In this document: one piece after another, positions 54,063-60,452 of the stretch | Layout of the letters: each line of letters begins with the position of its first letter | Position numbering within the stretch: the stretch's first letter is position 1 | Source of the DNA: Pseudomonas sp. Irchel 3E20 | Lineage (GTDB): Bacteria > Pseudomonadota > Gammaproteobacteria > Pseudomonadales > Pseudomonadaceae | Assembly (NCBI RefSeq): GCF_900187645.1 | Contig: NZ_FYEE01000003.1 | Location: forward strand, 1-60,452 | DNA length: 60,452 nucleotides | Direction: 5' to 3' | Program-made: the position numbers and the translations under genes | The notes under the pieces: model-generated | What the model was told of the DNA's origin: nothing | The model's input: only the letters and a program-made list of their open reading frames with translations | Database searches by the model: none

Positions 54063-55904
54063 TCAATCCCCCAATGCCGCGCCTTCGCGCCGTGGGTCGG
54101 CGCCGCCGGATAGGGCGGGGCGGCCTTGGTTGTCTTGTACGCGCCGGATGGCTTGGGTGCCGCTGGTCATGTCGATCAGGTTGAGCTCATGGCCGCGGGC
54201 TTTGAGGGCTTTGGCCAGGTCGGGGCTGAACTGGCCCTGTTCCAATTCGGTGGCGCCGTTGCGGCTGCCGAAGTTGGGCAGGTTGATGGCGGTTTGCGGG
54301 TCGAGGTTCCAGTCGAGCATCGCCACCAGGGACTTGGTCACGTATTCGATGATTTGCGAGCCGCCCGGCGAGCCGACGGTGGCGAGGAACTGCCCGCTGG
54401 CGCGGTCGAACACCAGGGTGGGGGCCATGGAGGAGCGCGGGCGTTTACCCGGCTCGACGCGGTTGGCCACGGGTTGGCCGTTTTCCTGGGGGATGAACGA
54501 GAAGTCGGTCATCTGGTTGTTGAGCAAAAAGCCCTCGACCATCAGGTGCGAGCCGAACGCCGCTTCCACGCTGCTGGTCATCGACACCGCGCCGCCCTGG
54601 TCGTCCACCGCCACCACTTGTGAGGTGGAGATGCGCAGCGGCGAGCGGTCCGCCGCGTAGGCCACTTGCACCCCGACCGGGTTGCCGGGGCGGGCCGTGC
54701 CCATGCTGCGCTCGCCGATCAGCGCGGCGCGCCGGGCCAGGTAATCCGGGGCGAGCAGGCCGGCCACCGGCACGGGTACAAAGTCGCTGTCGGCGATGAA
54801 CTGGGCGCGGTCGGCGTAGGCCAGGCGCTGGGCTTCGGCGATCAGGTGCACGGCCTCGGGCGCAGGTTCCAGGCCCAGCGGCGTGTCGGCGGTACGGGGC
54901 GCCAGGGCGGCGAGGGCCAAGCGCGGGTCGCGCTGCTCCAGGGCCTGCAAGGTGCCGAGGATCTGCGCCACGGCGATGCCGCCCGCGGACGGCGGCGGCA
55001 TGCCGCACACCTGCCAGCGTTTGTAGTCGCTGCATAGGGGCGTGCGCTCCACGGCGGTGTAGGCGCTCAGATCGGCCAAGGACAGGCTGCCGGGGTTGGC
55101 GTGGCGCTGCACCTGGTTGACGATTTGTTCCGCGAGGACGCCGCGGTACAGGGCATCGGGGCCTTCGCTGGCGATGCGCGCCAGCACCTTGGCCAGGGCC
55201 GGGTTTTGCAGGCGCGTGCCCACGGCTTTGGGGCTGCCGTCGGTGTTGAGGAAGTAGGCCGCCATCTGCGGCGAACCCGGCAAATGCGGGTCGCTAGCGA
55301 TCAGGGTGTGCAGCCGTGGGGAAATGGCGAAGCCGTTGCGGGCCAGCTCGATGGCCGGTTCGAACAGCCGCGCCCAGGGCAGGCGCCCGTGTTTGTCGTG
55401 GGCCATTTTCAGCGCCCGCAACACGCCGGGCGTGCCCACCGAACGCCCGCCAATTTGGGCTTGGGCGAAGGTCATGGGTTTGCCGTCGGCGTGCAGGAAC
55501 ATCTCGCCGGTGGCCCCCGCCGGCGCGGTTTCGCGGCCATCGTAGGCGCGCACCTGCTGGCCGTCCCACAGCACGATCAACGCCCCGCCGCCAATGCCGG
55601 AGGATTGCGGCTCCACCAGGGTCAGCACCGCTTGCATGGCAATGGCGGCGTCGATGGCCGAGCCGCCCTCGCGCAGCATCTGCCGCCCCGCCTCGGCGGC
55701 CAGTGGGTTGGCGGCTGCGGCCATGTGCTTGGTGGCGTGCTGTGAGCGCAGGTCGCTGCGATAGCCCGAAGGCACTTCCGGCGGTAAATCGTGGGAGGCC
55801 GGGGCGTGGCAAGCGCCGAGGGTGATGACGCCCGTGGCGAGCAGGGTCAGGGCCGACAGGCGCCAGTGGCGCAGGAAAAGGGCTTGGGACACGGGGCGCT
55901 CCAT
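54063..55904 (-). CDS. ggt: Gamma-glutamyltransferase
   Basis: 613-residue Ntn-hydrolase made as a proenzyme and cut before the catalytic Thr, here in RISTSQVVAVDDQGG. Downstream the small subunit has the usual SSMAPTLVFD and GSPGGSQIIEYV segments. The N-terminus has a signal with LGAC, a possible lipoprotein site, so it may be anchored in the periplasm. It releases glutamate from glutathione and gamma-glutamyl compounds. The start is ATG 55904. Confidence 0.92.
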   Translation of the reverse strand: MERPVSQALFLRHWRLSALTLLATGVITLGACHAPASHDLPPEVPSGYRSDLRSQHATKHMAAAANPLAAEAGRQMLREGGSAIDAAIAMQAVLTLVEPQSSGIGGGALIVLWDGQQVRAYDGRETAPAGATGEMFLHADGKPMTFAQAQIGGRSVGTPGVLRALKMAHDKHGRLPWARLFEPAIELARNGFAISPRLHTLIASDPHLPGSPQMAAYFLNTDGSPKAVGTRLQNPALAKVLARIASEGPDALYRGVLAEQIVNQVQRHANPGSLSLADLSAYTAVERTPLCSDYKRWQVCGMPPPSAGGIAVAQILGTLQALEQRDPRLALAALAPRTADTPLGLEPAPEAVHLIAEAQRLAYADRAQFIADSDFVPVPVAGLLAPDYLARRAALIGERSMGTARPGNPVGVQVAYAADRSPLRISTSQVVAVDDQGGAVSMTSSVEAAFGSHLMVEGFLLNNQMTDFSFIPQENGQPVANRVEPGKRPRSSMAPTLVFDRASGQFLATVGSPGGSQIIEYVTKSLVAMLDWNLDPQTAINLPNFGSRNGATELEQGQFSPDLAKALKARGHELNLIDMTSGTQAIRRVQDNQGRPALSGGADPRREGAALGD

Positions 55905-56024
55905 GCGTGGGGAAGAGGGCTGCGGCGAAGGGGCAATGTAGCGGCGTGGGGCCAGCGGTGCAACGCGGGCCTGGGCCTGGGATGTGCTTAAATCCCCGGC
56001 CTACCCACTTTCGGAGTGCTGCAC

Positions 56025-56342
56025 ATGGAAGCTCAAAAACGCCCGGACGAATGCACCGGCATGGACGATATCCGCCACGAGATCGATGCCCTGGACCGCG
56101 CCGTGATTGCCCTGCTGGGCCAGCGGTTCCAATACGTGCTCGCCGCCTCGAAATTCAAGACCAGCGCCACCTCGGTGCGCGCCCCGCAGCGCTTGCAGGC
56201 GATGCTGCTACAACGCCGGCAATGGGCTGAAGCCGAAGGCTTGAGCGCCGATGCCATCGAAAAGCTCTACAGCGACCTGGTGGGCCATTTCATCGCTGAG
56301 GAAATGAAGCATTGGCAAGCCGCTGGTGGCGCGGGGGCCTGA
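56025..56342 (+). CDS. PchB-like chorismate mutase / isochorismate pyruvate-lyase
   Basis: 105-residue all-helical AroQ-class protein. The N-terminus PDECTGMDDIRHEIDALDR and the middle YVLAASKFK plus C-terminal FIAEEMKHW closely follow PchB of the salicylate pathway. No pchA-like isochorismate synthase is near, so it may act as a chorismate mutase. CGGAG is 8 bases before ATG 56025. The preceding in-frame GTG at 56016 is less likely. Confidence 0.85.
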   Translation: MEAQKRPDECTGMDDIRHEIDALDRAVIALLGQRFQYVLAASKFKTSATSVRAPQRLQAMLLQRRQWAEAEGLSADAIEKLYSDLVGHFIAEEMKHWQAAGGAGA

Positions 56343-56408
56343 TGGCGTATACCTGGCGCGCCACCGAGAGGCGTGGCCGCACTGACCAATAAGGAAATGG
56401 ACATGTTC

Positions 56409-56486
56409 AGGTTCTTGAACCTCACCGAGCCACCGCACCCCCCTTCGTTTCGCCATGGCGGCTCCGTTAACGGAGCCATGGGTGCC
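56409..56486 (+). other. Leader with tandem inverted repeats
   Basis: AGGTTC-TT-GAACCT at 56409-56422 and the perfect palindrome GGCTCCGTTAACGGAGCC at 56460-56477, flanked by GCACCC/GGGTGC, lie in the 188-base gap before the small membrane protein gene. They could form two RNA hairpins. A short frame (ATG 56403 with AAGGAA upstream, 53 codons, overlapping the next gene) also covers them; a leader peptide is possible but unproven. Confidence 0.4.
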
Positions 56487-56530
56487 TGGGCGCTGAAAAA
56501 ACTGGCGCTCAATCGAAAAGGGTTTGTCGC

Positions 56531-56887
56531 ATGTCCAAAGAAATATTCGCAGCTTCTGCTCTAGGCCTGATGGTCTTGGGCGAGTTTTGCATCATCTACA
56601 GCGAGGTCGCGGTGGCCCGGTTGGCCCAGGCGGGCAGCACCTCGTGGGAGACGTTGACGTTTCCCGTGCTGCTGGCCTGTTTTTCCGGGTTGTGCCTGAT
56701 GGCGGCGTATTGGCTGGGGTATCGGGCGGTGGGCGATATCTGGCTGGTGACGGTGGTGTCGGTCACTTCGCTGCTGATGCTCGAGCCGCTGGTGATCTGG
56801 TCGATGTTCCACGAGATGCCTGGGCGCGGCGAGCTGATCGGTTTCTGCCTGGGGGCTTTGGGGCTGGTGGCGGCGGTGTTTTTGTAG
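56531..56887 (+). CDS. Small four-helix membrane protein (SMR/EamA-like)
   Basis: 118 residues with four hydrophobic helices (about 7-32, 45-64, 70-91, 98-118) and the end GELIGFCLGALGLVAAVFL, similar in layout to small multidrug resistance or half-size EamA transporters. No residue fixes a substrate. A long structured leader precedes it. Confidence 0.7.
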   Translation: MSKEIFAASALGLMVLGEFCIIYSEVAVARLAQAGSTSWETLTFPVLLACFSGLCLMAAYWLGYRAVGDIWLVTVVSVTSLLMLEPLVIWSMFHEMPGRGELIGFCLGALGLVAAVFL

Positions 56888-56917
56888 GTTCGACGATGAA
56901 CTGAGGCACTGCACCTG

Positions 56918-56981
56918 TGGGAGGAGCGGCGGCATGGCTGCTGGCCGCACTGGCCTTATCGCGGGCGGGGCCCGCTCCCAC
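56918..56981. repeat. REP elements
   Basis: CTGTGGGAGGAGCGGCGGC at the left and TCGCGGGCGGGGCCCGCTCC at the right, a diverged REP pair between convergent genes. Confidence 0.6.
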
Positions 56982-56989
56982 GGGGTTGC

Positions 56990-57868
56990 TCAATGGCCCG
57001 CCAGTTGCTCTTTCAAGTAATGCACTGCCCGTTGCGTGGCGGGGCGGGTGTCGCCGTGGGCCACAGCGACGTGCCAAGTGAAGGGGAAACCCTGCTCGCC
57101 GATGGGGCGCACCACCAGGCCTTGTTCGTCGCCACGCAGCAGGCGCCGGGGCAGCAGGCTCATGCCCATGCCGGCGCGCACCAGGGCGATGATGGCGGGG
57201 ATGTCCTGGATGTGCTGCAACGAACCCAACTCGATCTTCTGCGGGTGCAGGTAGCGCCGGTACAGGTAGGACTGCTCCAACTCGAAGTGGTAGAGCAACG
57301 CCTGCCCGGCCAGGTCTGGCGCCTGCAACCAGGGGCGGTGGGCGAGCGCGTGCCCCGGTGGCAGGATCGCCACCAGTTCATCGGCGTTGAGGGTGTGGAA
57401 GTCGATCTCGCTTGCGGGGCTGGTTTCACCCAGGATCACCAGGTCGCTGTCGCCTTGTTGCAGGCTGTAGAGCAGGTCGGGCACCTGCTTGACCTGCACG
57501 TTGAGGTGGGGGAACTCCTCGCGCATCTGCGCCAGCCACGCCGCCAGCCAATCGGCGTGGTGCAAGGGGTCGATGCTCAGGCGCAGGCGCCCGGCGTCGC
57601 CTTTGCCGTAGCGCTTGAGGTAGTCGTCGAGCACCGCTACATCGCCGAGGATGCGCTGGGCATGTTGGTTGAACGCCGCGCCCGCCTCGGTGGCGATCAT
57701 CGCTTTGCGGGTGCGCTGGAACAGCGCAAAGCCCAGGCGATCCTCCAACTCGGCCAGTTGTTTGCTCAGGGCCGGTTGGGAGATGAACAACTGCTGCGCC
57801 GCCCGGGTCAGGTTGCGGGTGGCGCAGATGCTTTGCACCAGTTGCAGGTGCTTGATTTCCAGACGCAT
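56990..57868 (-). CDS. MetR-like LysR-family regulator
   Basis: 292 residues; helix-turn-helix RNLTRAAQQLFISQPALSKQLAELE. The effector domain has features like MetR of E. coli (LRLSIDPLHHADWLAAWL and LQQGDSDLVILGE), suggesting homocysteine as a ligand, but this is only resemblance. It is on the same strand as the gene at 57945, which lies upstream of it. Confidence 0.82.
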   Translation of the reverse strand: MRLEIKHLQLVQSICATRNLTRAAQQLFISQPALSKQLAELEDRLGFALFQRTRKAMIATEAGAAFNQHAQRILGDVAVLDDYLKRYGKGDAGRLRLSIDPLHHADWLAAWLAQMREEFPHLNVQVKQVPDLLYSLQQGDSDLVILGETSPASEIDFHTLNADELVAILPPGHALAHRPWLQAPDLAGQALLYHFELEQSYLYRRYLHPQKIELGSLQHIQDIPAIIALVRAGMGMSLLPRRLLRGDEQGLVVRPIGEQGFPFTWHVAVAHGDTRPATQRAVHYLKEQLAGH

Positions 57869-57944
57869 GCACAGGCTCCTTGCAGGGTGCGCGAGGGCCT
57901 TATCTTGTTGAGCGGTGCGCGCCGGAGCAAGCGGGGAATCGGCC

Positions 57945-58436
57945 CTAATCCAGCAATCGTGCGGGGATCAAGTCTATGCGCCGATCGCCCAGGCTGCGGA
58001 TGGCTACCTTACAGCCGCCGGTGACGCTGGGGTCGGCCCGCGATTGCAGCACCACCATTTGCCCGCCGATGTGCTTGAGGATGGCGCGGTCGTATTCCAT
58101 CAAGCGGTGGCAGGCCGCGACATCGCCGCTGCCTTGCAGGGAGCAGGGGAAGTGGATGTCGCAGTAAGCGGTGTCGTCTTCGACCCGCTCGATCACCCAG
58201 AACCGCGGTAGGCCAAACAGCCGCTGCCATTCGCGGGCAATTGCCAGGGCGCCTTGCTGGCGGCGCCCGTGGTGCTTGCACCACACCCACAGCGCCAGGG
58301 CGCGGGCGATCCAGCGGGTGCGCCAGTGCCAGCCTGTACGCGCCAACGGCCCGGTAAAACCGTTGACGCGGCGATAGAGGGCGATCTGTTTTTGTTCGGC
58401 ATCGGGCGCGGTGGAGTGAAGTGGTGGGCGAGCCAT
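57945..58436 (-). CDS. Conserved protein of unknown function with four cysteines
   Basis: 163 residues, basic and tryptophan-rich N-terminal half, then a compact region with Cys92 and Cys98 (YCDIHFPC), Cys109 (ACHRLMEYDR) and Cys142 (GGCKVAI), a spacing that could bind iron or an iron-sulfur cluster. I do not recognise the family. No signal peptide or membrane helix. The ATG at 58436 is preceded by GAAGACC only, a weak ribosome site. Confidence 0.7.
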   Translation of the reverse strand: MARPPLHSTAPDAEQKQIALYRRVNGFTGPLARTGWHWRTRWIARALALWVWCKHHGRRQQGALAIAREWQRLFGLPRFWVIERVEDDTAYCDIHFPCSLQGSGDVAACHRLMEYDRAILKHIGGQMVVLQSRADPSVTGGCKVAIRSLGDRRIDLIPARLLD

Positions 58437-58511
58437 GCAGGTCTTCCTTGAAAGGTGAACACCTGAGCGATGCTAAGCAGGGTTTGGCGCGGCGTAAAAG
58501 CACCATTGCGC

Positions 58512-58712
58512 ATGCCGACGATTCCCTGGGGTTATGCTGGCGCCGGTTTGAACGGTGCAAGATTTTTCAGCGCGGACTTGGACGTGCGCTGGGCGGTGGA
58601 CCTGCACTTCGACGCGCCGCCCCGCACTCTGCGCCTGCTAACCCGCAGCTTCCCGCTGGAAATCCACCAATACACCCCGTGGATCACCCGGGGTTCCCTG
58701 AAACAGCCTTGA
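58512..58712 (+). CDS. Possible short or truncated gene
   Basis: 66 residues from ATG 58512. The second half (SADLDVRWAVDLHFDAPPRT and after) uses GC-rich codons as in neighbouring genes, and a perfect hairpin follows 4 bases beyond the stop, both in favour of a real gene or the 3' remnant of one. There is no good ribosome site and no recognisable family. Confidence 0.35.
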   Translation: MPTIPWGYAGAGLNGARFFSADLDVRWAVDLHFDAPPRTLRLLTRSFPLEIHQYTPWITRGSLKQP

Positions 58713-58715
58713 ATG

Positions 58716-58740
58716 CATCAAGGGGAACTTCCCCTTGATG
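58716..58740. terminator. Hairpin, possible terminator
   Basis: CATCAAGGGG-AACTT-CCCCTTGATG, a perfect 10-base stem with a 5-base loop but no T-run. It also marks the edge where base composition drops in GC. Confidence 0.45.
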
Positions 58741-58839
58741 TTGTCGGGGATACAGCCAGTTCAGGTATATACCCTAGAGTGTTCAGTCGTTAACTGTAGA
58801 AGCTCTTGTTGCGGCGACTACTTTAGTCAGCTGAGGGGT

Positions 58840-59108
58840 TTACTGATTCCTCCAATAGAATGCCTTTCCCGCCAAAGAGAATAAAAATTTCGCGAGGAGT
58901 AAAGCACTCGTCGAACTTGCTCGTAAATAAGTTCGCCAGCACTTTTTCCCCAATGAATTACCTAGCATTCCACCCGCAAATGATGCCGCCCCAGCTATGA
59001 GTGCACTGCACAGGAGCAAGGAGGCTCCGCCCCTTGCACGCCAAGCTCAATACACAACCCTGTAACAACTGGAATAGTTAGGGCTAGGCCCGTAAGTAAT
59101 CCTGGCCA
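58840..59108 (-). pseudogene. Orphan toxin C-terminal fragment (frameshifted)
   Basis: Read on the minus strand, 59108 onward gives GLALTIPVVTGLCIELGV; after a one-base deletion the next frame gives GGASLLLCSALIAGAASFAG followed by GMLGNSLGKK. Both align in order with the end of the intact toxin at 59514 (GLVLTVPLVTGLCVGLGV and GGASLLACGLFVVGTTSYTA, then GTLGEIVGG). There is no start codon or ribosome site, and no upstream domain. It begins about 20 bases after the stop of the immunity-like gene. This is the typical place of displaced toxin tails in polymorphic toxin loci. Confidence 0.8.
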
Positions 59109-59130
59109 CAACTTGCATTGAAACGTAAAG

Positions 59131-59517
59131 TCAGACAATACCCAGCTTGACCGCCCCTGCAAGGCCAATCATTACGAGTAGAAATCCAATAGTGCACCAC
59201 TGCAACACTACCAATTTTCGCTTAAGTGGAATCGGAAATTTATTTAAGTCATGGGCGCATAATTTGCCTCTTCTTATGTAAAAATTCGGAAATGTAACCA
59301 TCCCAGAAATTCCACCAATTAACAATAGCTTGCCTAAGGCCCCACCCTTTTCGAATGCGGTGAGGACCGTGATTAAAGAGCTATTTTTTAGATTGTCGAG
59401 CATTATATTGGCTTTGGTGTAGGCTAGGTGGAGTGAAACTCCAATGCAAACAAATGCACCTGCGAAGTCAATCAGTGCAATAACTAAAAATAGTTTCTCT
59501 GAAGTGCTTAAAGTCAT
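59131..59517 (-). CDS. Putative immunity protein (three-helix membrane protein)
   Basis: 128 residues with three hydrophobic helices (about 9-33, 60-81, 103-128) and a basic loop between the last two. Its ATG overlaps the toxin stop by 4 bases, so it is co-translated with the toxin. The partner has pore-former-like glycine zippers, and immunity to membrane-active toxins is commonly given by small inner-membrane proteins. No sequence family is recognised; the role comes from position and topology. Confidence 0.65.
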   Translation of the reverse strand: MTLSTSEKLFLVIALIDFAGAFVCIGVSLHLAYTKANIMLDNLKNSSLITVLTAFEKGGALGKLLLIGGISGMVTFPNFYIRRGKLCAHDLNKFPIPLKRKLVVLQWCTIGFLLVMIGLAGAVKLGIV

Positions 59518-60452
59518 TTGGTAGTCTCATATATTTTGTCCCCTATCGCCCCTCCAACGATTTCGCCAAGAGTACCTGCGGTATACGAAGTTGTCCCAAC
59601 TACGAATAAACCGCACGCGAGCAGGGAGGCACCTCCCGTTGGCACACCAAGACCCACACACAATCCTGTAACAAGTGGGACAGTTAGGACTAGGCCTGCA
59701 AGTGAACCGCCTACGATCCCACCAGTAAAACTCCCCGCCTCAGTGAACTTCACCCGCTCGCAAGCCTCGACATTACCTGCCGTGCACACATCTTGAACGT
59801 TCATATAAGACGCTCCCCCTCCAACGGCAGTGCCTATCCAGCCACCGTACTTGATGACTTTGGCCGCTTTGGCAACACCTTCGATGTGGGTGGCGTATCC
59901 AGGTATTTGTTGAGCGGCTCCGGCCTTGGTCCAATGGTGAACCAGGCTTCGGCTGGAAATTCCCAACGCGCTTTTCAAGTTTGGGTGATCCGGGAAGCCA
60001 ATGCCCTTTCGCGTTAAAGCGGTGAGGTGGGTATTGAACTTTGCAAGCAGCCGTTTACGTTCAGCAAAAAACGCTGGCGAGTGCAAATGTCCATCTGCCT
60101 GGAATGTGCGTTGGTGCAATAACTCGATATCGTGCAGAACAGTTTTAATATCCTCCAAATGCTTGGCGAACATGACTTCGCCGATCCCGATAGCCGTCGA
60201 GCCTCTGGCCAGAAAGTTCTCGATTTCTTCACGGTGCTGAGCCATAAAGTCCGCCTCATCCGCACTAAGGAGTTCGAGGGCTTCATGGGTCTTGGCCGCA
60301 GCGTCCATCAGCAACGCCTCTTCACGGCTGCATTGAAAGTTGCTCGGGTCGCTGAGCACAATCATTGAGCCTGCTTTTACGTCCCCTGGATGCGGGTTGA
60401 GCAGTTGAAATTTGTTCATCACCGCCGGATCGGGCACGGGGAATAGCGACGC
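59514..60452 (-). CDS. Glycine-zipper toxin/effector, C-terminal part (5' end outside window)
   Basis: The frame is open to the window edge, at least 312 codons; GTG 60437 could be a start but the reading continues upstream without a stop, so the gene is treated as partial. The N-terminal part seen here (LLNPHPGDVKAGSMIVLSD) resembles the end of a LysM-like unit. A helical region (about 40-170) follows. The C-terminus has glycine-zipper hydrophobic segments (GGWIGTAVGGGASYM, GSFTGGIVGGSLAGLVL, GTLGEIVGGAIGDKI), typical of pore-forming toxins such as some type VI effectors. The DNA is visibly AT-richer than the rest of the window, suggesting acquisition. The delivery system is outside the window. 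Confidence 0.75.
   Translation of the reverse strand, partial: ASLFPVPDPAVMNKFQLLNPHPGDVKAGSMIVLSDPSNFQCSREEALLMDAAAKTHEALELLSADEADFMAQHREEIENFLARGSTAIGIGEVMFAKHLEDIKTVLHDIELLHQRTFQADGHLHSPAFFAERKRLLAKFNTHLTALTRKGIGFPDHPNLKSALGISSRSLVHHWTKAGAAQQIPGYATHIEGVAKAAKVIKYGGWIGTAVGGGASYMNVQDVCTAGNVEACERVKFTEAGSFTGGIVGGSLAGLVLTVPLVTGLCVGLGVPTGGASLLACGLFVVGTTSYTAGTLGEIVGGAIGDKIYETTK

Noticed and set aside
1..60452. CRISPR array, tRNA genes, insertion sequences
   Set aside because: No regularly spaced direct repeats, no tRNA cloverleaf and no transposase frame were noticed on reading both strands. A dedicated tRNA scan was not possible.

Overview
The window is about 60 kb of GC-rich chromosome from a Pseudomonas, most likely of the P. 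fluorescens group. It opens in the 3' end of a 5S rRNA gene. It carries the Pseudomonas arrangement rRNA - pqi - mksBEF, a catR/catBCA/benR/benABCD cluster, and many REP-type palindromes (GTGGGAGCGGGC and GTAGCAAGCGGGC families) between genes. Identification rests on gene content and protein motifs only; no database search was possible.

Layout. (1) 1-3.8 kb: 5S rRNA end, then an overlapping operon of two PqiA-like proteins and a six-MCE-domain protein (envelope lipid transport). (2) 4-8.8 kb: mksF-mksE-mksB condensin operon, with no mksG nuclease gene beside it. (3) 9-17.5 kb: rimI, carbonic anhydrase, a SET-domain protein, a secreted protein of unknown role, a helix-hairpin-helix protein, a MocR regulator, a second panB and an MHS-type transporter. 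(4) 17.7-29.9 kb: an aromatic-catabolism island made of aroP, catR, catBCA, benR, benABCD, a KynR-like Lrp regulator and kynU. Benzoate becomes catechol (BenABC, BenD) and then muconolactone and 3-oxoadipate enol-lactone (CatA, CatB, CatC). KynU makes anthranilate, which other genes can turn into catechol. Two XylS/BenR-type boxes 21 bp apart precede benA, a T-N11-A LysR site lies between catR and catB, and CA-rich Crc/Hfq-type motifs precede aroP, benR and benA. (5) 30-39 kb: LysR with a TauE/SafE exporter, a YgiN-like/MdaB quinone pair, another LysR, a SulP transporter, an LprI-like protein, an HBM chemoreceptor and a DUF4198-like secreted protein.

(6) 39.2-44.9 kb: a 1907-residue toxin-like protein with two tandem C-terminal copies of an effector-like domain; the first copy has lost the presumed catalytic signature. 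(7) 45-51 kb: a CocE/NonD hydrolase, a YfcC-type transporter, LysR and an OprD porin, probably one uptake and hydrolysis module. (8) 51-58.5 kb: a BdlA-like PAS-PAS-MCP protein, AraC and GNAT proteins, gamma-glutamyltransferase, a PchB-like chorismate mutase/lyase, a small membrane protein, a MetR-like LysR and a four-cysteine protein of unknown role.

(9) 58.7-60.45 kb: a clearly more AT-rich segment holding the C-terminal part of a glycine-zipper toxin (running off the window), an overlapping three-helix membrane protein that is probably its immunity protein, and just beyond it a frameshifted remnant of a second, related toxin tail. This looks like a polymorphic-toxin locus with an orphan toxin fragment, and with the giant tandem-domain protein it is the most novel part of the window.
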